Shown here: positions 1 to 9,081 of the stretch, in pieces
How positions within the stretch are numbered: position 1 is the first letter of the stretch
Layout of the letters: every line of letters starts with the position of its first letter
NCBI RefSeq assembly: GCF_028682635.1
Contig: NZ_JANHLK010000014.1
Coordinates: forward strand, 1-64,000
Source of the DNA: Pseudomonas putida
GTDB lineage: Bacteria; Pseudomonadota; Gammaproteobacteria; Pseudomonadales; Pseudomonadaceae
Direction: 5' to 3'
Length of the DNA stretch: 64,000 bases
Translations under genes and position numbers: made by a program
Notes under the pieces: model-generated
What the model was told of the DNA's origin: nothing
Database searches by the model: none
Seen by the model: only the letters and a program-made list of their open reading frames with translations

Positions 1-7
1 AATAAAC

Positions 8-31
8 CTGTAGGAGCTGGCTTGCCAGCGA
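8..31. repeat. Single REP-type repeat half
   Basis: One copy of the GTAGGAGCTGGCTTGCCAGCGA element, the same core that recurs as inverted pairs elsewhere in the window. No inverted partner is visible in the window; it may lie before base 1. Confidence 0.75.
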
Positions 32-80
32 TGAGGCCGGCACAGCCAACACACCGCCATCGTCAGCAGGCTCGCACAGT

Positions 81-641
81 TCAGGCTGAAAGTGATATCG
101 CAAAGTCAACCGCGGTAATGGGCACATAAATCAGGGTGATTATCGAATACGCTTTGCGCGATTTTGCATAAAACGCGCAGACAGGAAGCACGATCATGAT
201 GACATCCAGGGCGCCCCAAATTGCTATCGGCGATGCCCGGAATAAAACGACGTTCACGACGAGCCCGAGGAAAAGATAAGTCGACAGTGACAGGAGGGCG
301 TAGCGGCCATCCTGTTCAAAGTAGACACGAAGACCCTGTTGCTCGTCCTCGCTTCGGCTTGGCAGCAATAATGCGGCAGATACAAAAAGCGATAACGCCA
401 ACAAAACGAGCAATAGAAACTCAAGAAACGAGAATGTCCCTTTTATCTCGGGCAGCGCGTTGACGGCCCACCAGAAATCCAGTTGTGTGGCGAAAAGCAT
501 TGCCGCCCAGACCAACGCGACCCAATCAGGCTCGGCCACACGACGGATGCGGAACACCGTCAACGCCCCCAGAAGCAGGCGCGTCACGGACAGCCCCAAT
601 ATCATCGAGAGTACCGTGGCAACGATAGGGAAGTTGCTCAT
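81..641 (-). CDS. Hypothetical multi-pass inner-membrane protein
   Basis: A 186-residue hydrophobic protein I do not recognise. It shows about five or six membrane stretches: residues 4-24, one around 40-60, one near 68-92 rich in Leu, and two or three more toward the C-terminus. The start at 641 is chosen over the ATG at 671 because AGGAG lies seven bases before it on the minus strand, while nothing comparable precedes the earlier ATG. There is no operon partner inside the window; the next gene runs away from it. No catalytic motif is visible, so no function is proposed. Confidence 0.75.
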   Translation of the reverse strand: MSNFPIVATVLSMILGLSVTRLLLGALTVFRIRRVAEPDWVALVWAAMLFATQLDFWWAVNALPEIKGTFSFLEFLLLVLLALSLFVSAALLLPSRSEDEQQGLRVYFEQDGRYALLSLSTYLFLGLVVNVVLFRASPIAIWGALDVIMIVLPVCAFYAKSRKAYSIITLIYVPITAVDFAISLSA

Positions 642-1062
642 GATCGCTCCTGAACACCCATGATCTGGCAAGCGTAGACGATGGCTGCAGGGGGGGGCAT
701 ACCGGCGGGAGGCGCCGCGAGACGGGGGCTTTCAGGGGGGATGGTGGTCGGAAACAGCCGCCTGGCGTCCTGACAGGGACATGCGCAAGGGCGAGCACTT
801 TGGTCTACGCTCATGTCTGATAGTGAACGTGGATGTCGGCGCCAGTCTGAGAACGGGGTTACTTTTCAGGGGCGGACGAATGCTATCAACCAGCGCGAAA
901 TGATTTCCTGGGGGGTTGAGTCACACAAGGCTGGATTGATTCTCTGTCCTGTCATGTTGGCTTTGCACGTCGATCAGCCTCGATTTTGCGCAGACCTGTA
1001 TACGTATACAACGCCTGAGAGTGTCGGCGATTTTACAGCCCGCTTGAAAAGGTATACCGCAC
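642..1062. other. Divergent intergenic region upstream of the Srf operon
   Basis: About 420 bases between two divergent genes. It contains a G-run-rich stretch near 690-740, the palindrome at 997-1010 and a smaller GGTATACC palindrome at 1050-1057, just before the first operon gene. Short open frames here have unnatural composition and no ribosome-binding site. The promoters of both flanking genes must lie here, but I cannot place convincing -35/-10 boxes. Confidence 0.6.
997..1010. promoter_or_regulatory. Perfect 14-bp palindrome, candidate operator
   Basis: TGTATACGTATACA equals its own reverse complement and sits 52 bases before the first codon of the eleven-gene Srf operon. The TATAC/GTATA arms resemble operators of FadR-type GntR regulators (consensus near TTGTATACAA), but the regulator is not identified. 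A second TATAC-containing palindrome, GGTATACC, lies at 1050-1057. Confidence 0.5.
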
Positions 1063-2448
1063 ATGCACGGCGCACTGCTTCGTTCCGGTAGTCTGCAAGA
1101 ATTCAACGTGTTGGGGGTCGAAGGTCAGCCGGTGCATAGCGCTGCCTTGCAGTTGCGTGAAGCCATCCGGTTGAAAATCGGGCGTGAGGCCGCCGACTGC
1201 CTGGCCATTCCGCAGAAAAATGAAAGCGGCGATCGCATCGACTGGTATGCGCCTTTCGAGGGTGATGTGGTGCCCTGGTCTGCTGCGGTCAGTGAAGAGC
1301 GGGACTCGGCCTATTCCCGTTTGGAGCGTTTGCACGCTCAACTGCGTTCAGCCAGTGAGTTGATGCGTGCAGCGTCGCAGAGCCGGGAGAATCAGGTCTT
1401 TGGACGGTTGTTGGAAAAAACCGTGCATTTCCCCGCTAACGATCATGTCTATCTGGTCGATGGCCGGCCCGTGGTGACGTTCTGGGGCTTCACTGATCCA
1501 GAGGGCAACCGTGAGCGGGATCCTTTGTCCGGCTTGCGGCCCGCTCCGACCTTGGTTCGCGATCCTGGTATGGAAACGCCCAAGCATGAAGTGCCGATCG
1601 ACAGCAAGGGTGTAACAAAACCTTGGTGGCGCTGGCTCTGGCTGTTGCTGCCTGTGCTTCTGCTGTTGGCACTGCTGTTCCTGATGCGCTCCTGTTTTCC
1701 GTCAGTACAGTTGCCCTTGAACCTTTCTCAAGTCGACTTGCCTGGATTGCCGCCGCCACAGGTTCAACCCCTGCCGATTGAAACTCATGTCGTGCAGGGC
1801 GCGGCGACCGGGACTGTGGGTACCGTCGGCGTCAATGGCGTGCAAGGAGGAGCGGGGAGAGCGGCGGAAAACACCGCCGCCGACGTCGACAAAACGCTTC
1901 CTGCCGATGCCGGGTTACCGGCGAGTGATCCGTTGGCGCCGCAGGTTCCCGGCTCACCGGTACTCCCTGCCGATTCGACTGCCTCGCCACCCGAGCAAAC
2001 CCCAACTCCGGCCCAGCCAGAATCCGTACCGTCGGCACCGCAGCAGGCGGGCCAGAAGAACGGGGCCGATGCCGCACCCTTGGCCATCCCAGCCGGGGCA
2101 CAAGCCAACGGTTCGACCGATTTTCTCAATGGCACCTGGAAGGCCGGTGCCGGTATCCAGGATGCCAGTACCGGGCGCCCGCTACAGTTGGAGTACGACT
2201 TCAAGAATGGCGCCGGCGAAGTACGGGTGCGCACCAGTAATGGCGTCGAATGCGTTGGCAAGGCCCAGGCCTCGATGAAGGGTGGCAACCTGGCGATCAA
2301 TAACCAGGGCGTGGCCACTTGCAAGGATGGCAGCAGTTACACGATGCCCGACGTCAAGTGTGCGCCGGGGGCGAAAACGGTGGCGCAATGCACAGGTAAC
2401 TACGGGAGCCAGCAGTTCCCGATGTCGATGAAACAGGGCAGCCAATAG
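1063..2448 (+). CDS. SrfA-family bitopic membrane protein
   Basis: A 461-residue protein. Residues 1-185 form a cytoplasmic domain, followed by a Trp/Leu-rich membrane segment (about 188-211, beginning WWRWLW), a long Pro/Ala/Thr-rich periplasmic linker (about 215-345), and a C-terminal beta-rich domain (about 350-461) with four cysteines near residues 395, 419, 431 and 442 that could form two disulfides. The N-terminal domain, including IDWY, FPA and VVTFWG, is clearly paralogous to that of the last gene of the operon (15867-17525). The gene opens the operon and is followed after 17 bases by srfB, matching the srfA-srfB-srfC order of Salmonella; the SrfA name rests on that order and on my memory of the family. 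The start has only a weak AAAAGG before it. Confidence 0.75.
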   Translation: MHGALLRSGSLQEFNVLGVEGQPVHSAALQLREAIRLKIGREAADCLAIPQKNESGDRIDWYAPFEGDVVPWSAAVSEERDSAYSRLERLHAQLRSASELMRAASQSRENQVFGRLLEKTVHFPANDHVYLVDGRPVVTFWGFTDPEGNRERDPLSGLRPAPTLVRDPGMETPKHEVPIDSKGVTKPWWRWLWLLLPVLLLLALLFLMRSCFPSVQLPLNLSQVDLPGLPPPQVQPLPIETHVVQGAATGTVGTVGVNGVQGGAGRAAENTAADVDKTLPADAGLPASDPLAPQVPGSPVLPADSTASPPEQTPTPAQPESVPSAPQQAGQKNGADAAPLAIPAGAQANGSTDFLNGTWKAGAGIQDASTGRPLQLEYDFKNGAGEVRVRTSNGVECVGKAQASMKGGNLAINNQGVATCKDGSSYTMPDVKCAPGAKTVAQCTGNYGSQQFPMSMKQGSQ

Positions 2449-2465
2449 CGCGGAAGAACAGCACT

Positions 2466-5444
2466 ATGTTTCCAGACACGACCGATTATGAAGAAAGAAT
2501 CACCCTGATCATGGGAAGCGGCATCCAGTTCCTGGATTTCGCGCTCAAGCTCGACCTGCGTCATGAAATGCCTGGCGAGTTCGCCCGTCAGAGCGAGAAT
2601 GGCCCGATGGCTCGCCTGCTGCTGGACGAGCGCAGCGACAGCTACTTTCACCCGGCGCTTCCCGGGCGCGCGGTCAGTCCTGATTACAGTGTCGCCATCG
2701 ATCAATCGTTGCGATTGCTCAAGGGCAACTGGCTGCCGCTGCCGTTCTTGCGCTTCAGTCCACCGCGCCGGTTTGACGACGGCCCTTCGAACTGGGCACG
2801 GGTGCGTATCGTCGAACTCAAGGACCCTGATCAGGACGGCAACACCCACCGTATCTGCTTTGCTTTCGATACCAGCGTCCTGGTCAGTCGCAGCGATACC
2901 ACCTACCTGGCGCCGACTCAGAGTGACGTCAAGGTGGGGGCCACGTTCGCCTTGGCCCATCGGGCTGACGAGATGGGATGGTTCCTCGACCTTCGCTGGG
3001 TCGACGGCTGGTTGCGCGAGGTATTTACCGAACAGGCGCAGAACCCGCCGATTCGCATGCAAATGGATGACATCGAAGAGCAGTGCCGCGAGTTCTACCA
3101 CCAGGCGCACTACCTCAACCTCCTGCATCTGCTGGGGACCCTGCTGCGAGTACCCGAGATCAAGGTGGTGTCCAACCGTGACAGCGACATGCAAAAGGCC
3201 ATTCCCGTGGACATGGTGCTGGACGTGGGCAATTCACGGACATGCGGCATCCTGATCGAGGATCACCCCCAGGAGAGCGACGGCCTGAGCAAACGCTACG
3301 AGCTTGAATTGCGCGACCTGACCCAGCCGGAACAGGTCTATCCAGAGCCGTTCGAGAGTCGCGTAGAATTCTCTCAAGCGGTTTTCGGCAAGGATCATTT
3401 CTCGGTCCAGAGCGGTCGCAGCGAAGCCTTTCGCTGGCCCTCCATTGTGCGTGTCGGCCGCGAGGCGGGTCGCTTGGCCAGCCGCCGACGGGGCACCGAG
3501 GGTTCGACAGGCTTGTCCAGTCCCAAGCGTTACCTGTGGGATCAAGACCTCTACGAGCCGGGCTGGCGCTTCAACTGCGCCTTCGTCAAGACCGAGACCG
3601 AGCCCCATGCGACTGCCGCGCCCGTGGCCGGGCTCATCAACGAGATCGGCCAGGCGCTCTATAACCTGCCCGTCGAAGATCGCATGCCGGTCTTCCATCC
3701 ACACTATTCACGCAGCTCGTTGATGACCTTCATGCTGTCGGAGGTGCTGGGGCAGGCGCTGATGCAGATCAACAGCCCTTCGCAGCGTTCGCGCATGAGC
3801 CACTCCAGGGTGCCGCGTCACCTGCGCTCGATCATCCTCACCATCCCGCCGTCGATGCCCAAGCCCGAGCGGGAGATATTCTCGAAATGCATGGAGCAGG
3901 CCATCGGCCTGGTCTGGAAAAGCCTCGGCTGGCATCCCGAGGACGAGTCGATCAACATCAAGGACCCGAAGAGCCGTGAAACGGCATGGCCCTGGCTACC
4001 CGAGGTGCACGTCCAGTGGGATGAGGCCACCTGCGGCCAGGTGGTCTACCTGTTCAATGAGACGCAAAACAATTTCGCCGGTCGCCCCGAGGAGTTCTTC
4101 GCCACGATGTCGCGGCCCGACAAGGCCGACAAGAGCCGTTTGACCATCGCCTCGATCGACATTGGCGGCGGTACCACGGACCTGGTGATCACCGACTACA
4201 GCCTCGACGACGGTAAAGGCGACAACGTCTACATCAAGCCCGAACAGTGTTTTCGCGATGGCTTCAAGATCGCGGGCGACGACATCCTGCTGGATGTGAT
4301 CCGCCTGTTCGTGCTGCCTGCGGTGAACGACGCCTTGCTCAAGGCCGGGGTCGAGAAGCCCGAACCGCTCCTTTCCAAGCTGATCGGCAGTGAACCGCTG
4401 ACCGTACAGGAAGCCGTCTTGCGCCAGCAGTTGACCCTGCAAGTGTTCAGCCCCATCGGCCTTTGTCTGCTCAAGGCCTATGAAACGTACGACCCGCTGG
4501 AGCCGAGCAGTCTGGTCAGCGCTACGTTCGGCGAGCTGCTTGGCAACGAGCAGCCCACCGCGGATGTGCTGGATTATTTCAGTGCGGCGGTGCGCCGGCA
4601 GCTGGGTAACGGGGCGGGGGGCTTCGACCTGCTGCAAATCCCGCTCAATGTCAGCTTGAGGCGTATTCATGAAGCTTTCATCGGCGACCGGATGAACATC
4701 GGCAAGAGCATCCAGGCACTCTGCGAAATCGTCTATAGCTACCCTTGCGATGTTCTCCTGCTGACGGGACGTCCGTCGCGATTGCCAGGCATCCAGGCGC
4801 TGTTTCGCAAGCTGCTGCCGCTGCCGCCGGGCCGCATCCTGCCGTTGAACCAGTACCGAACCGGTGGCTGGTATCCGTTCAACAAACAGGACTGTATCGA
4901 CGATCCCAAGACCACCGCGGCGGTGGGCGCCATGCTCTGCCTGTTGAGTCGCGGCATGCGGCTGCCTAATTTCTTTTTCCGGGCGGCGGCCTTCAAACCG
5001 TACTCGACGCTCAAGTACCTGGGGTTGATCGACAACAACAACGTCATCAAGGACAGCAACATCTATTTGTCCGGGATCAACCTGGACGACCCGGACTACA
5101 GTCTCCCCGATACCGCCTTTGACATGCGCGGCACCATGCGCCTGGGCTTTCGCCAGCTCGACAGTGAACGCTGGTCGGCTGCGCCGCTGTACATACTCAG
5201 CATCGATAACCCACGTTTGCGCGAGGACGTGGCTGCCAAGGGGCTGGTGCTCAAAGTGCGCCTGGGCATCACCCGGTCACGTAACCCGGCCGAAGGCAGC
5301 GAGAGTTTCGAGTTCGTCGGCGCCGAGTCGACCCAGGGCGCGATCAGTCGCAGTCACCTGCGCTTGAAGCTCAATACCCTGTCGGATGCGGGGTTGGGCG
5401 AATCCCAATATTGGCTCGACAGTGGGAGTGTGTACCGCAAATGA
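2466..5444 (+). CDS. srfB: SrfB-family actin/Hsp70-fold ATPase-like protein
   Basis: A 992-residue cytoplasmic protein of the SrfB family (Pfam Virul_fac_BrkB-unrelated family PF07520, from memory). It carries the nucleotide-binding hallmarks of the actin/Hsp70/sugar-kinase fold: a phosphate-1 loop DVGNSRT at about residue 253, a phosphate-2 loop DIGGGTTD at about 565, and an adenosine-type motif LLTGRPSRLPG near 763. The first 250 residues precede the ATPase core and are probably a partner-binding domain. No signal peptide or membrane segment is seen. The stop codon overlaps the start of srfC (ATGA), so the two are translationally coupled. In Salmonella, srfB belongs to the SsrB-regulated set; its biochemical role is not established. 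An ATP-driven conformational or filament-forming scaffold is inference. Confidence 0.88.
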   Translation: MFPDTTDYEERITLIMGSGIQFLDFALKLDLRHEMPGEFARQSENGPMARLLLDERSDSYFHPALPGRAVSPDYSVAIDQSLRLLKGNWLPLPFLRFSPPRRFDDGPSNWARVRIVELKDPDQDGNTHRICFAFDTSVLVSRSDTTYLAPTQSDVKVGATFALAHRADEMGWFLDLRWVDGWLREVFTEQAQNPPIRMQMDDIEEQCREFYHQAHYLNLLHLLGTLLRVPEIKVVSNRDSDMQKAIPVDMVLDVGNSRTCGILIEDHPQESDGLSKRYELELRDLTQPEQVYPEPFESRVEFSQAVFGKDHFSVQSGRSEAFRWPSIVRVGREAGRLASRRRGTEGSTGLSSPKRYLWDQDLYEPGWRFNCAFVKTETEPHATAAPVAGLINEIGQALYNLPVEDRMPVFHPHYSRSSLMTFMLSEVLGQALMQINSPSQRSRMSHSRVPRHLRSIILTIPPSMPKPEREIFSKCMEQAIGLVWKSLGWHPEDESINIKDPKSRETAWPWLPEVHVQWDEATCGQVVYLFNETQNNFAGRPEEFFATMSRPDKADKSRLTIASIDIGGGTTDLVITDYSLDDGKGDNVYIKPEQCFRDGFKIAGDDILLDVIRLFVLPAVNDALLKAGVEKPEPLLSKLIGSEPLTVQEAVLRQQLTLQVFSPIGLCLLKAYETYDPLEPSSLVSATFGELLGNEQPTADVLDYFSAAVRRQLGNGAGGFDLLQIPLNVSLRRIHEAFIGDRMNIGKSIQALCEIVYSYPCDVLLLTGRPSRLPGIQALFRKLLPLPPGRILPLNQYRTGGWYPFNKQDCIDDPKTTAAVGAMLCLLSRGMRLPNFFFRAAAFKPYSTLKYLGLIDNNNVIKDSNIYLSGINLDDPDYSLPDTAFDMRGTMRLGFRQLDSERWSAAPLYILSIDNPRLREDVAAKGLVLKVRLGITRSRNPAEGSESFEFVGAESTQGAISRSHLRLKLNTLSDAGLGESQYWLDSGSVYRK

Positions 5445-8140
5445 CCACTCGTATCTCACCCCAACACCTGGCCCGGGATTGGGCTGCAATCCACGCCGGC
5501 GCCGGTGACGCGATCAACTGGATCAGCGAAGTACGCCGTAGTGCCCCGAGGCTGGACAACGAGGCCGACGACCTGATCCTGAGCCTGCGCCGGATACGCA
5601 ACAGCGCAACGAGCCTGGGCGCGGCCTCTGAGCGCCCCATGACGGTGGGTTTTTTTGGCCTGTCGCAAGCGGGCAAGTCCTACCTGATCTCGACCCTGGC
5701 TGCGGGTACCAATGGCATGCTGGAGACCGACCTGGGCGGCCAACGGCTGGACTTCCTCACCCATGTCAACCCACCCGGCTCCGGCAAGGAAGCGACGGGG
5801 CTGGTGACCCGCTTCAGTCGCACGGCCAAACCGGGCCCGGACGACTTCCCGCTGGAGCTCAAGCTGTTCGCCGAGGTCGAGCTGGCCAAGGTCCTGGCCA
5901 ACGCTTACTTCAATGATTTCGACACGGAAAAGGTGCAGTACCGCATCAACGAAACGGCCGTATTGCAGTTGCTCAAGGAGTTGGGCAAGCGACGCCAGGA
6001 GCGGGTGGTGCCTGGTATGAGCGAGGACGACGTCGTCTCGTTGTGGGACTATCTGCATAGCAGTTTTCCTGGCTCCCTCGCCGTACTCAATGGCTACTAC
6101 TGGCCCGTGGCGGTGGAGCTTGCACCCTATCTGCGAGTCGAGGATCGCGTCAGGTTGTTCGCGATTTTCTGGGGTGAGCTGGCCGAGTTGAGTGCGGCTT
6201 ACCTGGAGTTCGCCCGGGCGTTAGCCAGTCTGGGCAACCCGGATCGGGTCTATGCGCCCGCTGAAGCCTTGGTGCGCCCTACAGCGCAAGGCGGGTTGTC
6301 CCAGGCCGACAGCATCATGAATGTGGACATGCTGGAGCGCCTTGGTACACCCACCGACTTGCGAATCAAAGTTCGCCCATGGCGCGATGGCGTGTTGCAC
6401 GCAGAAGTCGAACTGTCATTGGCGCAACTGGCGACACTGACTGCAGAGTTGGTTTTCCCGCTGGCCGAGCCCACCAGCGAGCCGTTGTTCGAGGAGGTCG
6501 ACCTGCTCGATTTCCCCGGCTATCGCGGTCGCCTCAACATTGAATCCCTCGACGATGTGCGACGCGCATTGGGCCGTGATAAAGCCAGCCCGGTAGCCCA
6601 ATTGATTTTGCGTGGCAAGGTGGCCTATCTGTTCGAGCGTTATACGGACAGCCAGGAAATGAACGTGCTGGTCGTATGCACGCCCTCAAACAAACAGTCG
6701 GATGTCACCAGCGTCGGTCCGGTGCTCAGCAGATGGATCGACAAGACCCAGGGTGCAACACCGCAAGAGCGTGCCCGGCGCAAGAACGGTCTGCTCTGGG
6801 CCATCACCATGTTTGATATACGCATCGCCAATGACCTGGACACAGGCGAGGATCTGCTGCGCATTGGCTGGGGCAGTGGCGGCATGATGAAAATGACCAT
6901 GCTGGAGCGCTTTGGCCAGTACGCCTGGCTTCAGGAGTGGGCGGCCGGGAATGCGTTCGACAATACCTTTCTGGTGCGCAAGCCGCGGATGAAAGTGGCC
7001 TTTCTTGACCTGAAGGACGGGCAGGAAGTCGGCATCAACGGTGCGTTGGATGATCACTTGAAATTGATGCGGCAAACCTTCAGTGAAGATCAGACGGTGC
7101 GTCAGCATGTGCGTGATGCCGGCGTCGCCTGGGATGCCATGCTGGCCTTGAACGATGGAGGCATTGGGCGCATCAGCGCCTACCTGCGACTGGTAGCGTT
7201 GCGCGAAACGAAGCTGGTGCGCATCCGCGAGCAAATGGACGACGTACTGCACCAGCTGGAGACGCGCCTGGGGCGCTGGTACCAGGCTGAAGGCGCGGGT
7301 GAGCTGGAGAAAAAACGTGGCATCGCCAAACAGATTTCCGAGGCTATATGGCCGCGTCGGGCACTTCTGGGCGAGCTGCTCCAGCGCATGCAACTGGCGG
7401 ATGACAAACTGCGTGGCCTGTACCTGCGGGCGGGTGAGGAGGATCCCGGCGTACCCGCCGCCGAGGGTGTTGGCAGCGCGGTAAAACTGGGCGCCGACCT
7501 GGGCGGCGACGATGGCTTCGACCTCTTCGATGAACCGCAAGTGCCGGCGGCACCGGCTGACACGGTTGTGCGCTCCAGTGGCAGCGACTCGCGTTTCGCC
7601 CAGGCGGTCTTGCGTGAGTGGATCGGTCATCTGCGCCACATTCCCGAGGACGTGCGCCTGATGACCTACCTGGGATTGGCCAAGCCTGCGATCGAAGCCC
7701 TGGTGGATGAAATCATTACGGGTGCGACTCGCCTCAACCTGCAGCAGCGTCTGCTGCAAGCCATCGTGCGCACCGAACAGGTGGGCAGCAAGCGCGAACA
7801 GCTGGTCAGTCGTCAGGTGCTGACGGCAAAAATGATCCTGGCGGACTTCATCGGTTGGCTGGGCTTTATCGATATGGAACTGGAACAACGACCGCAGAGC
7901 CGCGCGAACCCGGGGGCGAAACTGTTCCAGCCGCCCGAGAGAATCGCTGCGGGCCAGTTGCCGAAGTTGCTGCCCCAACCGTTGGAGCATACCCGCGGCT
8001 ATGTGGGTGATTGGCTGGTGGCACTGGCCACCATCGCTACGGACAACGCCGGTCATAGCGCAGGGAGGGAGATCACGCCGCAGCAGAACGAGTCACTGGG
8101 GCGGATCATCGCGACCTTCGCAGCGGCCCGGGCGGTCTAG
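5441..8140 (+). CDS. srfC: SrfC-family P-loop GTPase-like protein
   Basis: An 899-residue cytoplasmic protein of the SrfC ('putative virulence factor') family. A Walker A/G1 loop GLSQAGKS is at residues 73-80, and a G3-like motif LLDFPGYRG is at about 355-362, which suggests a dynamin/septin-like large GTPase rather than a simple kinase. The long C-terminal half is mostly helical by eye, with an acidic linker near residues 685-705. The start at 5441 overlaps the srfB stop as ATGA; an in-frame TTG at 5411 is less likely because it would sit inside srfB. The next gene begins two bases after the stop. SrfB (ATPase-like) and SrfC (GTPase-like) are always neighbours in families I know, which supports a physical complex. 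Confidence 0.87.
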   Translation: MTTRISPQHLARDWAAIHAGAGDAINWISEVRRSAPRLDNEADDLILSLRRIRNSATSLGAASERPMTVGFFGLSQAGKSYLISTLAAGTNGMLETDLGGQRLDFLTHVNPPGSGKEATGLVTRFSRTAKPGPDDFPLELKLFAEVELAKVLANAYFNDFDTEKVQYRINETAVLQLLKELGKRRQERVVPGMSEDDVVSLWDYLHSSFPGSLAVLNGYYWPVAVELAPYLRVEDRVRLFAIFWGELAELSAAYLEFARALASLGNPDRVYAPAEALVRPTAQGGLSQADSIMNVDMLERLGTPTDLRIKVRPWRDGVLHAEVELSLAQLATLTAELVFPLAEPTSEPLFEEVDLLDFPGYRGRLNIESLDDVRRALGRDKASPVAQLILRGKVAYLFERYTDSQEMNVLVVCTPSNKQSDVTSVGPVLSRWIDKTQGATPQERARRKNGLLWAITMFDIRIANDLDTGEDLLRIGWGSGGMMKMTMLERFGQYAWLQEWAAGNAFDNTFLVRKPRMKVAFLDLKDGQEVGINGALDDHLKLMRQTFSEDQTVRQHVRDAGVAWDAMLALNDGGIGRISAYLRLVALRETKLVRIREQMDDVLHQLETRLGRWYQAEGAGELEKKRGIAKQISEAIWPRRALLGELLQRMQLADDKLRGLYLRAGEEDPGVPAAEGVGSAVKLGADLGGDDGFDLFDEPQVPAAPADTVVRSSGSDSRFAQAVLREWIGHLRHIPEDVRLMTYLGLAKPAIEALVDEIITGATRLNLQQRLLQAIVRTEQVGSKREQLVSRQVLTAKMILADFIGWLGFIDMELEQRPQSRANPGAKLFQPPERIAAGQLPKLLPQPLEHTRGYVGDWLVALATIATDNAGHSAGREITPQQNESLGRIIATFAAARAV

Positions 8141-8142
8141 CC

Positions 8143-9081
8143 ATGATCATCACGCTCAAGGCCGCAGCCAGCGGACAACCCGGCCGGGGCGAGTTGAGCG
8201 TGCCTGGCTGGAAGGGCGGCGAGACCGCTTTGGAGGTCACTGTCCGGCGCAGCCAGGATGGTCGTTACCTTGACTCCGATGGGACGTGGAGCAGTACCCC
8301 TGTCTGGCATGCCCTCCAGGGGCTGGCGTTTGCCAAGGATACGCTGACCGGTGAAGTAGGGCCCTGGCTGGTCGATCCCTTGTTGCTTGATCACCGGATG
8401 ACCTACGAGGTGCAGTTGCGTGATGGTGTCGTCAGCGACAAGGGCGTACTGCGTATCTCCGGAACCATCCTTTCTTCGCTCGCCGCTGGAAACCCTCAAG
8501 GTGGGGAGGGTCGGGACAAGCCTGTCATTCACGCGCCCGAGAAGGTTCCGCTCGAGGAGGTTCAAGAGCCGGAAGAGATTATTGCGCTACGGGACGAACC
8601 GCGCGAAGAGCGCACGCCACCCAGGCGTTGGTGGCCATGGGCAGTGCTTGCTGCTTGCGGAGTGTTTGCGGCCGTATTGGTCGGGTACTTCTATTGGCCT
8701 TTCACTGCGACGCAGGCTCCAGAACATCTGGCCCAGTGCAGTAGTGAGGTCCTCAAGCAAAGCAGCGATGACATGGCGTTCATCCAGGCCTGCCTGAAAA
8801 CCAAACCGAGCAGTGAACAAGTGCTGGAGGTCATTGCCCGCGCCAAAGAAGCCGGCCGCTGTGAATTGGCCACGCGGTTGTATGCCTATCAGGGCCAGGC
8901 CGGCGATGCCGACGTCGCGTTGGCTTATGCGCGCGAGCTCGATCCGAAAACATTCACCCCCGGCGGTTGCATCAAGGAAGCCGACGCGGAAACCGCGGCC
9001 TACTGGTACGAGATCGTGGAGTCCAGGGATGGTAAGAACCTCGAAGTCAAACAGCGTCTGGAAGAGTTGCGAAAAAAATGA
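8143..9081 (+). CDS. Bitopic membrane protein of the Srf operon
   Basis: A 312-residue protein I do not recognise. An N-terminal, apparently beta-rich cytoplasmic domain (1-115) is followed by an acidic linker, then PPRRWW leading into one membrane segment (about 166-188), and a periplasmic helical domain of about 120 residues that resembles Sel1/TPR-type repeats (CELATRLYAYQGQAGDADVAL). The RRWW membrane-entry motif is shared with the other two bitopic proteins of this operon. It starts two bases after srfC and its stop overlaps the start of the VWA gene by ATGA. Its place between SrfC and the periplasmic block suggests a link between cytoplasmic and periplasmic halves of the system (inference). 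Confidence 0.8.
   Translation: MIITLKAAASGQPGRGELSVPGWKGGETALEVTVRRSQDGRYLDSDGTWSSTPVWHALQGLAFAKDTLTGEVGPWLVDPLLLDHRMTYEVQLRDGVVSDKGVLRISGTILSSLAAGNPQGGEGRDKPVIHAPEKVPLEEVQEPEEIIALRDEPREERTPPRRWWPWAVLAACGVFAAVLVGYFYWPFTATQAPEHLAQCSSEVLKQSSDDMAFIQACLKTKPSSEQVLEVIARAKEAGRCELATRLYAYQGQAGDADVALAYARELDPKTFTPGGCIKEADAETAAYWYEIVESRDGKNLEVKQRLEELRKK

Noticed and set aside
813..1091. A 92-codon open frame before the Srf operon
   Set aside because: No ribosome-binding site, unnatural composition, and it overlaps the palindrome and the operon start; most likely non-coding.
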